This document shows positions 50,339 to 58,499 of a stretch of DNA of 64,000 bases, piece by piece (within the stretch, counting starts at the first letter, position 1; every line of letters begins with the position of its first letter). Where the stretch lies: the NCBI RefSeq assembly GCF_029871205.1, contig NZ_SSOJ01000041.1, positions 1 to 64,000 of the forward strand, read 5' to 3'. Origin of the DNA: Pseudomonas sp. BN417 (lineage in GTDB: Bacteria > Pseudomonadota > Gammaproteobacteria > Pseudomonadales > Pseudomonadaceae). The position numbers and the translations under genes were made by a program. The notes below the pieces were generated by a model. The model saw only the letters and a program-made list of their open reading frames with translations, was not told the origin of the DNA and made no database searches.

Positions 50339-50356
50339 AAAGGCCGCGAAGCGGCC
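50338..50356 (-). terminator. Terminator of the porin gene, fused to a REP unit
   Basis: On the - strand GGCCGC-TTC-GCGGCC (50356-50342) is followed by TTTTTCGAATG. The T-tract is the first part of the A-prime REP unit. Confidence 0.8.
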
Positions 50357-50373
50357 CCTAAGAGTGTCCCCGG

Positions 50374-51621
50374 TTACCACAGCGCCAGGGTATAGCCGAG
50401 GATGATCCGGTTCTCGTCGATATCCTGGGTCAGCCCATCGCCGGAGCGGAAGGTGACGTTGCGCAGGCGGACATTGAAGCCGCGCAAGGGGCCGCTCTGC
50501 ACCACGTAGGCGAGGTCGCTGTCGCGCTCCCATTCGCGGCCATCGCGCACCGCGCCCTGTTTCACCCCATCGCCGCTGACGTAGCGGGTCATGAAACTCA
50601 GCCCCGGAATCCCCAGGCTGGCGAAGTCGTAGTCATAGCGCAGCTGCCAGGAGTCTTCCTCGGCCTTGGTGAAGGTGTTGTAGGTCACCAGGTTGACCAC
50701 GAAGGGATCGCCCCCGGTAAGGAAGGGGAAGGCGCTGTCACCGGACAGCCGCTGCCAGGCCGCCGAGAAGCGCTGGGCGCCGGCGGTCAGGCTGAGCATG
50801 CCGTTGAAGTTGCGGTTGTCGACGCGTCCGGCCTTGGCCGCGCCGCTGTCGCTACTGTCGAAGTAGCGCAGGTCGCTCTTCAGGCTCAGGCCTTCGCCCA
50901 GGGGCAAGGTGTGTACGAGGCCGGCGAAGTGCTGGCGGTAGATGTCCTGCAGCTCCGAGCTGTAGGCGGTCAGCGCGAGGTTGGGCGTCAGTGCATAGGT
51001 GCCGCCGGCGAAGTCGAAGTGGTCGCTGGTCTGCCCGGCGAAGCCGATGTCGTCGCGGCTGGAGGAGTCGCGCAAGTTGGTTTCGGTGAGGCGGCCGGCA
51101 TTCAGGGTCAGGCCGTCGATCTCCTGGCTGGTGAGCATGCCGCCGCTGAAGGTCGAGGGCAGCAGACGGGTGTCGTTGTACATGGCCACTGGCAGGGTGG
51201 GCAGCAGGGTGCCAACCCGCAGGGTGCTTTTCGACGCGCGCAGCTTGGCGGTCAGTCCCAGTTCGCTGTAGTCGTCCACCGGCTCTTTCGAGGTGGGGCC
51301 GAAGGGCAGCAGGCCGGTGCCGCGTCGGTCGCGGCTGGAATCCAGTTTCACGCCCAGCTCGCCCAGGGCGTCCAGGCCGACGCCGATGCTGCCTTCGGTG
51401 AAGCCGGACTCGAAGCGGGCGATGAAGCCCTGGCTCCACTCGGCGGCCTTCGATTGCGGTGCCCCTTCCTGGCGGAAGTCGCGGTTGATGTAGACGTTAC
51501 GCAGCTCGAGGCTGGCCTTGCTGTCCGCGACCAGATCGGCCTCGGCGTTGCCGCTGCAGGCCAGGGCCAGCAGGGCGAATGATGGAAGTGCGAGCGAGTG
51601 CTGCCCTAGGGTCCTGATCAT
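50374..51621 (-). CDS. OprD-family outer-membrane porin, 4-HPA-associated
   Basis: A 415-residue porin. The signal peptide ends near SGNAEA, followed by a beta-barrel typical of the OprD family (LVADSKASLELRNVYINRDFR at the mature N-terminus, VDDYSELGLTAKLRASKSTLRVGTLLPTLPVAM, RLLPSTFSGGMLTSQEIDGL, ending RIILGYTLALW with a C-terminal Trp). The family takes up small carboxylates, and the location in the hpa island and the upstream operator suggest uptake of 4-HPA or related aromatics. The ATG at 51621 has GGAGAAAAG upstream. Confidence 0.92.
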   Translation of the reverse strand: MIRTLGQHSLALPSFALLALACSGNAEADLVADSKASLELRNVYINRDFRQEGAPQSKAAEWSQGFIARFESGFTEGSIGVGLDALGELGVKLDSSRDRRGTGLLPFGPTSKEPVDDYSELGLTAKLRASKSTLRVGTLLPTLPVAMYNDTRLLPSTFSGGMLTSQEIDGLTLNAGRLTETNLRDSSSRDDIGFAGQTSDHFDFAGGTYALTPNLALTAYSSELQDIYRQHFAGLVHTLPLGEGLSLKSDLRYFDSSDSGAAKAGRVDNRNFNGMLSLTAGAQRFSAAWQRLSGDSAFPFLTGGDPFVVNLVTYNTFTKAEEDSWQLRYDYDFASLGIPGLSFMTRYVSGDGVKQGAVRDGREWERDSDLAYVVQSGPLRGFNVRLRNVTFRSGDGLTQDIDENRIILGYTLALW

Positions 51622-51702
51622 TGTTCTTTTCTCCAGGAGGCCGAATTGGGTGAGGCTCGACCGGTCTTGCCGATCCTGAGCGGGGCAGATTACTAGCACT
51701 TG

Positions 51703-51716
51703 ATTAATATCTTAAC
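51703..51716 (-). promoter_or_regulatory. Operator upstream of the porin gene
   Basis: ATTAA-TATC-TTAAC, 82 bases before the porin ATG, falls within a weak -35/-10 pair on the - strand (TTGTTA-N17-TAGTAA). It shares the motif of the hpaG1, TRAP and MFS promoters. The 381-base gap 51622-52002 otherwise holds only AT-rich promoter sequence. Confidence 0.6.
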
Positions 51717-51869
51717 AATGTGTTTTTTGTGTATGCCTGCCAGAGCGCCGAGCGCATGGCATGGCTGTTTTTGCGCGATAAAGTTTTTAAATAATTGTTT
51801 TTAAAGAATTTATTTTTATTTGTTGGGTTCTCGCAATAGCCGTTAGGCGGCAAGTGGAATTGTCTCTGG

Positions 51870-51929
51870 TTGACATGCTTGTTTTAAAAGTTAATGTGTT
51901 AACGAGATCTTGAGGCTGTTAACGAGATC
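51870..51929 (+). promoter_or_regulatory. Promoter and operators of the TRAP transporter operon
   Basis: A perfect -35 TTGACA (51870-51875) has a degenerate -10 near 51892-51898. The palindrome GTTAATGTGTTAAC (51890-51903) covers the -10. The 12-mer GTTAACGAGATC occurs at 51898-51909 and again at 51918-51929, 20 bp apart. The arrangement indicates repression by the factor that binds GTTAA-N4-TTAAC, and perhaps activation through the direct repeat. Confidence 0.65.
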
Positions 51930-52002
51930 CTGGACCGCCGATGCTCCCGCGCGGGGTTGGCTGTCACACCCGCAAATACAAGAACAACGAGGCTCACCCC
52001 CC

Positions 52003-53025
52003 ATGAAGATGTCCAAGCTCGCCGTCCTCTTCGCTGCCGCCTGCACCTCAGGCGCGGCCCTCGCGGAAACCACCTACACCCTGAAGGTCGCGCATTTCCT
52101 GCCTGCCAACTCCAACGCCCAGCGCAACATCATCGAGCCCTGGTGCCAGCGGCTCAGTGACGAGTCCGCCGGCCGCCTGAAATGCCAGCTCTATCCCTCG
52201 ATGCAACTGGGTGGAACCCCGGCCAAGCTGGCCGACATGGCGCGCAACGGCGTCGCCGATATCGTCTGGACCGCGCCGGCCTACTCGGCGGGCAAGTTCC
52301 CGCGCATCGAGGCCATGGAGCTGCCCTTCATGCTGCCGGCGGGGGCGAAGGCCAGTAACCCGATCATCTGGCAGTACTACGAGCAGTACGCCAAGGACGA
52401 CTTCAAGGGCTACAAGGTGCTGTCGATCCACGGCGATGGCGGCATGGACATCCATACCCGCGGCAAGGCCGTGGCCAGCCTCGACGACCTGAAGAACCTC
52501 AAGCTGCGCGCCTCCAGCCGCACCGCGGCGAAGCTGGTGGAAGCCCTGGGCGCCACTCCGGTGAGCATGCCCCCGGCGCAGATGACCGAGTCCATCTCCA
52601 AGGGGGTGGTGGATGGTGCGCTGGCCTCCTGGGAAGTGGTGCCGCCGACCAAACTGGATGAAGTCACCGATCACCATTCGAGCATCCCCGCCGGCGAACC
52701 GGCCTTCTCCTACACCGTGCTCGCCATGCTGATGAACGCTCGCAAGTTCGATAGCCTGCCGGATGACCTGCGCGCCATCATCGAGCGCAACAGCGGCCCG
52801 GTCCTGAATGAGCGCTTCGCCACCGCCTGGGACAAGGCCCTGGACGCAGCCCGCACGGGCACCCCGGTCGAGCAGATGGTGGCGATCGATGCACCGGCCT
52901 ACGCCGGCATGCGCCAGGCCGCCGCGCCGGTGGCCGATGCCTGGGCGGCTGACGCGAGCGACAAGGGACTGGATGGCAAGGCCTTGCTGGAAGGCGCCCG
53001 CAACCTCTCCGCACAGGCCCGGTGA
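52003..53025 (+). CDS. dctP: TRAP transporter solute-binding protein, DctP type
   Basis: A 340-residue periplasmic binding protein with signal peptide ending ALA-E (about residue 20) and the DctP fold starting at TYTLKVAHFLPANSNAQRNII. The conserved Arg-containing KLRASSRTAAKLVEALGATPVSMP segment fixes the carboxylate group of the ligand. It is followed 6 bases later by the small membrane subunit. A C4-dicarboxylate name is conventional for the family, but the context suggests an aromatic acid such as 4-HPA as the ligand. The ATG at 52003 is chosen for its signal peptide. Confidence 0.93.
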   Translation: MKMSKLAVLFAAACTSGAALAETTYTLKVAHFLPANSNAQRNIIEPWCQRLSDESAGRLKCQLYPSMQLGGTPAKLADMARNGVADIVWTAPAYSAGKFPRIEAMELPFMLPAGAKASNPIIWQYYEQYAKDDFKGYKVLSIHGDGGMDIHTRGKAVASLDDLKNLKLRASSRTAAKLVEALGATPVSMPPAQMTESISKGVVDGALASWEVVPPTKLDEVTDHHSSIPAGEPAFSYTVLAMLMNARKFDSLPDDLRAIIERNSGPVLNERFATAWDKALDAARTGTPVEQMVAIDAPAYAGMRQAAAPVADAWAADASDKGLDGKALLEGARNLSAQAR

Positions 53026-53031
53026 TCCACG

Positions 53032-53562
53032 ATGAACGAGTCCCTTTCCTTCGACGCCGCGCCCGAGGTAGGGCGCGGCACGGCGGGTCGCCTGCTGTAC
53101 CGCGTCACCCAGGGCTTCGCCCTCGGTGGTGGGCTGATCCTGCTGGTGCTGGTGGGCATGTCCCTGATCTCGGTGATCGGCCGCAAGCTGTTCGCCACGC
53201 CGGTGCACGGCGATATCGAGCTGATGGAAATCGGCGCCGCCATGGCCATCGCCGCCTTCCTGCCGCTCTGTGAGCTGCGTGGCCAGCACATCAAGGTGGA
53301 TGCCTTCACCCTGAAACTGCCGGTGCGGGCCCAGGCCTGGCTGGACGCCTGCGCCCATTTCCTCTGCCTGGTGGCCGCGCTGGTGCTGGCTTGGCGCACC
53401 AGCCTGCAGGTGCTGGAGAGCCGTGAGTACGGCGAGGTCTCGACGCTGCTCTCGGTGCCCCTGTGGATACCCTTGCTGCTGATCGTGCCGAGCTTGCTGT
53501 TGCTGGCCGTGACTGCCGGTGCCCGAACCTTCCATTGCCTTGCGCGGGAGCAACGCCCATGA
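53032..53562 (+). CDS. dctQ: TRAP transporter small membrane subunit, DctQ type
   Basis: A 176-residue four-helix protein (LGGGLILLVLVGMSLISVIGRKLF, then DIELMEIGAAMAIAAFLPLCELRGQHIKVD, AHFLCLVAALVLAWRT and LLLIVPSLLLLAVTAGA) that links the binding protein to the large subunit. GQHIKVD is a conserved DctQ motif. The TGA overlaps the dctM start (ATGA). Confidence 0.92.
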   Translation: MNESLSFDAAPEVGRGTAGRLLYRVTQGFALGGGLILLVLVGMSLISVIGRKLFATPVHGDIELMEIGAAMAIAAFLPLCELRGQHIKVDAFTLKLPVRAQAWLDACAHFLCLVAALVLAWRTSLQVLESREYGEVSTLLSVPLWIPLLLIVPSLLLLAVTAGARTFHCLAREQRP

Positions 53563-54881
53563 GCGGACTCAGTCTCGGCCTGCTGGCGCTGGCCGCCACC
53601 TTTACCCTGCTGGTGCTGCGCGTGCACATCGGCCTGACCATGATGGTGGGCGGCGCCCTGTGCTTCCTGGCGGTGAACCAGGGCGACCTGTCGGCGCTGC
53701 TCTTCAGCCTGAACAACCTGGCCTGGTCGCGCCTGTCCAACTACGACCTGGCGGTGATCCCGCTGTTCGTGCTGATGGGCCAGTTCGCCACCCACGGCGG
53801 CCTGTCCAAGGCCATCTTCCGCTGCGCGGCGGCGTTCGTGGGGCACCTGCGCGGAGGCCTGGGCATGTCGGCCATCGGCGCCTGCGCTGGCTTCGGTGCC
53901 ATCTGCGGCTCGTCGCTGGCCACCTCGGCGACCATGAGCCAGGTGGCGCTGCCGGAGCTGCGCCGGCACAACTACTCCGGCCGCCTGGCCACCGCCACCG
54001 TCGCGGCGGGCGGCACCCTGGGCATCCTCATCCCGCCCTCGGTGCCGTTGATCATCTATGCGGTGCTGACCCAGGAATCCATCGCCAAGCTGTTCGTCGC
54101 CGCCGTGGTGCCGGGCCTGCTGGCGGCGCTGGGCTACATCCTGGTCGTGCGCCTGATGGTGTCCCGCGAGCCCGAAGGCCATCACCGCAGCGAACCGGCC
54201 AGCGCGACCGAGCGGATCAAGGCGCTGCTGCAGGTGCTGCCGGTGCTCGGGGTGTTCCTGGTGGTGATCGTCGGCATCTACGGCGGCTGGACCAACCCCA
54301 CCGAGGCCGCTTCCATCGGCGCGGCCGCCTGCGGTCTGCTGGCGCTCATCCAGGGCGGCCTGCGCTGGGAGGGCCTGCAGCGCTGCCTGCTGGGCACCGC
54401 CGAAACCAGCGGGATGATCTTTCTCGTGCTGCTTGGTGCCGACCTGCTCAACGCGGGCCTCGCCCTGACCCAGATGCCCACCGAGCTGGCCGAGTGGGTC
54501 AAACAGAGTGGCCTCGCGCCAATCCTGGTGCTCAGCGCCATCCTCCTGCTCTACCTGTTGCTGGGCTGCGTGATGGACTCGCTGGCGATGATCCTGCTGA
54601 CCATCCCGATCTTCTACCCGGTGATCATGGGGCTGGAATTCTTCGGCATGAGCGAAGTGGATAAGTCCATCTGGTTCGGCATCCTCGCCTTGATGGTGGT
54701 GGAGATCGGCCTGATCCACCCGCCCCTGGGGATGAACCTGTTCATCGTCAACAAGGTGGCTCGCGACGTGCCCTACCTGGAAACCGCCAAGGGCGTGCTG
54801 CCGTTCCTCGCCTCCGACCTGCTGCGCATTGTCCTGCTGGTGGCCTTCCCCGGTATCTGCCTGTGGCTGCTCAGCCTGTGA
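53559..54881 (+). CDS. dctM: TRAP transporter large permease, DctM type
   Basis: A 440-residue permease with about 12 helices. Family motifs are PLFVLMGQFATHGGLSKAIFRCAAAFVGHLRGGLGMSAIGACAGFGAICGSSLATSATM (about 67-125, described by its ends), GGTLGILIPPSVPLIIYAV and CVMDSLAMILLTIPIFYPVI. It uses the Na+ gradient, for which the Mrp antiporter elsewhere in the window is a natural support. It is coupled to dctQ by a 4-base overlap, and a weak hairpin follows before the Bcr/CflA gene. Confidence 0.94.
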   Translation: MSGLSLGLLALAATFTLLVLRVHIGLTMMVGGALCFLAVNQGDLSALLFSLNNLAWSRLSNYDLAVIPLFVLMGQFATHGGLSKAIFRCAAAFVGHLRGGLGMSAIGACAGFGAICGSSLATSATMSQVALPELRRHNYSGRLATATVAAGGTLGILIPPSVPLIIYAVLTQESIAKLFVAAVVPGLLAALGYILVVRLMVSREPEGHHRSEPASATERIKALLQVLPVLGVFLVVIVGIYGGWTNPTEAASIGAAACGLLALIQGGLRWEGLQRCLLGTAETSGMIFLVLLGADLLNAGLALTQMPTELAEWVKQSGLAPILVLSAILLLYLLLGCVMDSLAMILLTIPIFYPVIMGLEFFGMSEVDKSIWFGILALMVVEIGLIHPPLGMNLFIVNKVARDVPYLETAKGVLPFLASDLLRIVLLVAFPGICLWLLSL

Positions 54882-54887
54882 CCCGAT

Positions 54888-54908
54888 GCGGGCCGTGCGG
54901 CGGCCCGC
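54888..54908 (+). terminator. Hairpin between dctM and the Bcr/CflA-type gene
   Basis: GCGGGCC (54888-54894) / GGCCCGC (54902-54908) with a 7-nt loop, followed by only CTTCTC. It may attenuate, rather than stop, transcription into the MFS gene 29 bases on. Confidence 0.45.
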
Positions 54909-54936
54909 CTTCTCACCGCCGTCGCGGAGACTCCCG

Positions 54937-56133
54937 ATGAACCAGCCCCTCCCGGCCGGCCGTGGATTGATCGTCCTGCTGGCCGCGTTAGTGGCCTTCG
55001 CGCCCCTGTCCATCGACATGTACCTGCCGAGCCTGCCCACCCTGGCGCGCGACCTCGCCGCCAGTGAGGCGCAAGTGCAGCACAGCATCAGTGTGTTCCT
55101 GGTGGGGCTGTGCCTCGGCATGCTCTTCTACGGGCCACTGTCGGACCGCTTCGGCCGGCGCCCGCTGCTGCTCGGCGGAATCGCCCTCTATGTCGCCGCC
55201 AGCCTCGGCTGCTCCCTGGCCACCAGCGCCGACCAGCTCCTGCTCTGGCGCGGCCTGCAGGCCCTCGGCGGCGCGGCGGCCTCGGTGCTGGCGCGGGCCA
55301 TGGTGCGCGACCTGTTCCCCCTGCAGCAGTCGGCGCGGGTGCTGTCGCTGATGCACCTGGTGACCATGCTCGCCACCCTGGTGGCGCCGCTGCTGGGCAG
55401 CTGGCTGATGCAGCTGGCCGGTTGGCGCGCGATTTTCGTGGGCCTGCTGGGTTTCGCCACCCTGTGTGGCCTGGCGGTCTGGCTGCGGGTGCCGGAAACC
55501 CACCGGGGCGAAGCGCGCGGGCATTCCCTGGGCAGCGCCTTCGCCGCCTACCTTGCGATCCTCCGCAACCCGCGTGCGGTGGGGTTGATGCTGTGCATGG
55601 AGCTGTCCTTCGCCGGCATGTTCGCCTACATCACCGGCTCGCCCTTCGTCTTCATCGAGCACTTCGGCTTCAGCCCGAACCAGTACGCGCTGCTGTTCAG
55701 TTCCAATATCGCCGGGGTGATAGTCGCCACCTCCCTCAATGCCCGCCTGGTGGGGCGCCTGGGGCCGGAGACCCTGCTGCGCCGGGGTTCGGCCGTTTCT
55801 GCCCTGGCCGGGCTGTGGCTGCTTGTCGCCGCCAGCCAGCCGGCCCCAGGTTGGATGGGGATCGCCGTCGGCCTGCTGCTGTACGTCAGCGTCACCGGCA
55901 TGCTCGGCGCCAACGCCATCGCCAGCCTGATGGCGCTGTTCCCTCAGCGTGCCGGCGCCGCTGCGGCGCTGGCGGTGGCCGGACAGTTCGGCCTCGGCGC
56001 CCTGGCCAGCGCCCTGGTGGGGGCCATGCATGACGGCTCGCCACTGCCCATGTGCCTGATCGTCGCGCTCTGCGGTGCGGGCTCCTTCGCCGCCCTTCGC
56101 CTGGCTCTGTGCGCCGAGCCTGCGGTGGCCTGA
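54937..56133 (+). CDS. Bcr/CflA-family MFS multidrug transporter
   Basis: A 398-residue MFS protein of the 12-helix DHA1 group. The motif APLSIDMYLPSLPTLARDL in helix 1 and LFYGPLSDRFGRRPLLLGG between helices 2 and 3 are diagnostic of Bcr/CflA. Position downstream of the TRAP genes suggests export of a toxic aromatic or of a pathway intermediate, but this is inference. The ATG at 54937 follows GGAG. Confidence 0.9.
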   Translation: MNQPLPAGRGLIVLLAALVAFAPLSIDMYLPSLPTLARDLAASEAQVQHSISVFLVGLCLGMLFYGPLSDRFGRRPLLLGGIALYVAASLGCSLATSADQLLLWRGLQALGGAAASVLARAMVRDLFPLQQSARVLSLMHLVTMLATLVAPLLGSWLMQLAGWRAIFVGLLGFATLCGLAVWLRVPETHRGEARGHSLGSAFAAYLAILRNPRAVGLMLCMELSFAGMFAYITGSPFVFIEHFGFSPNQYALLFSSNIAGVIVATSLNARLVGRLGPETLLRRGSAVSALAGLWLLVAASQPAPGWMGIAVGLLLYVSVTGMLGANAIASLMALFPQRAGAAAALAVAGQFGLGALASALVGAMHDGSPLPMCLIVALCGAGSFAALRLALCAEPAVA

Positions 56134-56154
56134 GTTCGGCGTTGAGCCTTGGCT

Positions 56155-56314
56155 CCCAGCGGTGGAAATCGTTTCGCGATTTCCACCGCTGGGCGACTCC
56201 TTGCTGTCCACCATGGTGGTTTGCGGCGGGGAGCCACGCTTTAGCATGTTGGTAGGGTGCGCTGTGCGCACCAGGACCTCGGCACGGGATTCCGGTGCGC
56301 GCAGCGCACCCTAC
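56155..56314. repeat. Hairpin and family C repeat between convergent MFS genes
   Basis: The perfect 17-bp stem CCCAGCGGTGGAAATCG (56155-56171) / CGATTTCCACCGCTGGG (56177-56193) with loop TTTCG is followed by the inverted pair GTAGGGTGCGC (56252-56262) / GCGCACCCTAC (56304-56314). There is no coding sequence. Confidence 0.8.
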
Positions 56315-56380
56315 GAGTGGCTTCTCGCGTCGGGTGGACAGCGCTTTTCTGTCCACCATTGGAATCATCAGCCCAGTTGC

Positions 56381-57628
56381 TCAGCCATCCTCCTTCGGTG
56401 CCGCCGCGATCTCCCGGCCCAGCCAGCGCTGGCGCGGCAGTAGCCAGGCGCAATAGCCGAGCAGCAGCGCGCCGGCGCTGGCCATGGCCCAGGGCGCGCC
56501 GACCTGTTCGGCGAGCACGCCCACCAGCAGGCCGCCGATGGCGTCGAAGCCGAAGCGCGTCGAGGTATAGAGCGCCACCACCCGGCCACGCAGGTGTTCC
56601 GGCGCCAGGCTCTGCAGGAGGATGTTGGTGCCCACGTTGCAATTGGTGATGGCGAAACCGAGCACCGCCATAGCCAGCAGCGAGAGGGCGAGCTGTTCGC
56701 TGGCGGCGAAGGCCAGCAACCCGGCGCCACCGGCCAGGGCGCAGGCCATGATGCTGGTCACCAGCCCCGGCAGGGCATGGCGATTGGCGAGGAACGCGGT
56801 GCCCAGCAGCGAGCCCAGGCCGGCGGCGCCCCAGAGCCAGCCGAGGGTGCGCGCGTCGCCGGCGAAGATGTCCTTGGCGAACACCGGCAGCAGCACTGCA
56901 TAGCTGGAGGCGGTGAGGTTGACCACCAGCACGCTGGTCATCATCAGGCGGATCGGTGGGCGGCCGGCGATGTAGCGCAGGCCTTCGCGGAACACATCGC
57001 CGGTGGAGCCCTGGGCGCGTGGCGTGGGGGCCATGCGGATCACCAGCAGCCCGGCGGCCAGGCCCAGGTAGGAGAGGGCGTTGAGGGCGAAGCAGGTCGC
57101 CTCGCTGGTGAAGCCCAGCAGCAGGCCGGCCAGCGGCGGGCCGATGAAGCGCGAACTGTTGAACAGCATGGCGTTCAGCGCCAGGGCGTTGGGCAGGTCC
57201 TCCTTTCCGCTGACGAACTGGCTGAGCAGGGACTGGCGCAGGGGCGTGTCGAAGGCGTTGAGCACGCCGAGCAGGGTGGCCATGGCGACGATCAGTGTCG
57301 GGCCGATCAGCCCGCTCGCCGTCAGCCCCGCCAGGGCCACGGCCTGCAGGCCGAGCAGGCCCTGCACGCCGATCAGCAGGCGGCGCTTGTCATGCCGGTC
57401 GATCCACGCGCCGGCTAGCGGGCCCACCAGCAGTTGTGGCAGCAACGAGGCGAAGGTGGTGATGCCGAGCAGCGCCGCCGAGCCGGTGAGGCGGTAGACC
57501 AGCCAGGCCAGCGCCACCTGCTGCAGCCAACTGCCCAGGGTGGAGACGGCCTGGCCGGCGAAGTACAGGCGGAAGTTGCGGTGGCGCAGGGCGCGGATGG
57601 CGGCGGGCCAGGGACGGGGTTCGGACAT
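56381..57628 (-). CDS. MFS transporter (EntS/MFS_3-like)
   Basis: A 415-residue 12-helix MFS protein with N-terminal FRLYFAGQAVSTLGSWLQQVALAWLVYRLTGS and the loop GPLAGAWIDRHDKRRLL between helices 2 and 3, as in the EntS/MFS_3 group of exporters. The substrate is unknown. Its promoter region carries the shared GTTAATATCTTAAC operator 33 bases before the ATG, so it is probably part of the hpa regulon, perhaps exporting catechol-like intermediates. It is convergent with the Bcr/CflA gene. Confidence 0.9.
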   Translation of the reverse strand: MSEPRPWPAAIRALRHRNFRLYFAGQAVSTLGSWLQQVALAWLVYRLTGSAALLGITTFASLLPQLLVGPLAGAWIDRHDKRRLLIGVQGLLGLQAVALAGLTASGLIGPTLIVAMATLLGVLNAFDTPLRQSLLSQFVSGKEDLPNALALNAMLFNSSRFIGPPLAGLLLGFTSEATCFALNALSYLGLAAGLLVIRMAPTPRAQGSTGDVFREGLRYIAGRPPIRLMMTSVLVVNLTASSYAVLLPVFAKDIFAGDARTLGWLWGAAGLGSLLGTAFLANRHALPGLVTSIMACALAGGAGLLAFAASEQLALSLLAMAVLGFAITNCNVGTNILLQSLAPEHLRGRVVALYTSTRFGFDAIGGLLVGVLAEQVGAPWAMASAGALLLGYCAWLLPRQRWLGREIAAAPKEDG

Positions 57629-57660
57629 CGGGGCGACTACGGGCTGGGCGGGAGGAGAAG

Positions 57661-57674
57661 GTTAATATCTTAAC
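57661..57674 (-). promoter_or_regulatory. Operator upstream of the MFS gene
   Basis: GTTAATATCTTAAC is an exact GTTAA-N4-TTAAC palindrome 33-46 bases before the ATG at 57628. Its position is consistent with overlap of a -10/+1 region on the - strand. Confidence 0.65.
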
Positions 57675-57688
57675 GTCACGTGCCTTCC

Positions 57689-57951
57689 TGTGGGTTCGAA
57701 TTCATTCGAAAAAGGGTCGCGAAGTGGCCCCCAGGGGAGTTTCCATAGGCGGGACTTCGTCCCGCTTCGCGAATGAATTCGCCCCCACAAGGTGTGGCCT
57801 CGGGCCTGGTTTTTCTGTGGGTTCGAATTCATTCGAAAAGGGCCTCGAAGCGGCCCTGTAGGAGCGAATTCATTCGCGAAAGGACGGCGAGGCCGTCCTA
57901 GGGAGATAGGGCAGCTCGTTGACCTGCATCGCGATTGAAATCGCTCCCACA
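57689..57951. repeat. Array of six REP-type units, families A, A-prime and hybrid
   Basis: Units lie at 57689-57710 (A-prime), 57769-57789 (A), 57816-57837 (A-prime), 57857-57877 (hybrid TGTAGGAGCG start, family B ends) and 57931-57951 (degenerate, ATTGAAAT). A sixth partial copy may be the CGGGACTTCGTCCCG hairpin region. The gap 57629-57970 (342 bases) contains only this array and the MFS operator. Two A-prime units are each joined to a GC stem and T-run that looks like a terminator. Confidence 0.85.
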
Positions 57952-57970
57952 GAGTGTGCCCCCACAGGCC

Positions 57971-58483
57971 TCAGGCCGCGACGCTCGGCCGTTGCAGGTG
58001 GTGGAAGGCGCGGCTGAAGTAGACCAGGCCGTCGCCCCGGTCGCGCACCCGGATATCGTCCAGTTCCACCAGCAGCACCGAGTGGGTGCCCACTTCCCGC
58101 ACTTCCGCCACGCGGCCCTGGAGATTGGCCAGGGCGCCGGCCAGGCGCGGTTGGGCGTCCGGTTCCAGTTGCCAGTCGTGGAGGCCGAAGCGCTGCTCCA
58201 TCTCCACCCGGGTCATGCCGGCGAAGTGCTTGGCCACGTCCTCGTGCTCGCTGGCCAGCACGTTTACGCAGAGCCGGCCGTTGGCCTTGAACACCGGGTT
58301 CAGCGCGCTGCTGCGGTTGATGCAGAGCATCAGCGTCGGCGGCGTGTCGGTGACCGAGCAGACCGCCGTGGCGGTGATGCCGCAGCGCCCGGCGGGGCCG
58401 TCGCTGGTGACTACGCTGACGGCGGCACAGAGGTGCGCCATGGCTTCGCGGAAGGCCTGCTGGCGGGGATCGAGTCGGTTCAT
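57971..58483 (-). CDS. hpaC: 4-hydroxyphenylacetate 3-monooxygenase, reductase component
   Basis: A 170-residue flavin reductase that supplies reduced FAD to HpaB. The core motifs FREAMAHLCAAVSVVTSDG, GITATAVCSVTDTPPTLMLCINRSS, LCVNVLAS and the C-terminal GDGLVYFSRAFHHL are typical of E. coli-type HpaC (170 residues). It lies 16 bases downstream of hpaB. It is a single-domain reductase, unlike the C1 reductase at 41649-42587. Confidence 0.95.
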   Translation of the reverse strand: MNRLDPRQQAFREAMAHLCAAVSVVTSDGPAGRCGITATAVCSVTDTPPTLMLCINRSSALNPVFKANGRLCVNVLASEHEDVAKHFAGMTRVEMEQRFGLHDWQLEPDAQPRLAGALANLQGRVAEVREVGTHSVLLVELDDIRVRDRGDGLVYFSRAFHHLQRPSVAA

Positions 58484-58499
58484 GGCGAGGTCCTCCGGG

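Noticed and set aside
52003-54881. TRAP genes as a C4-dicarboxylate (Dct) uptake system
   Set aside because: The gene names are family defaults. Location and operator point to the 4-HPA regulon, so a dicarboxylate substrate is not claimed.
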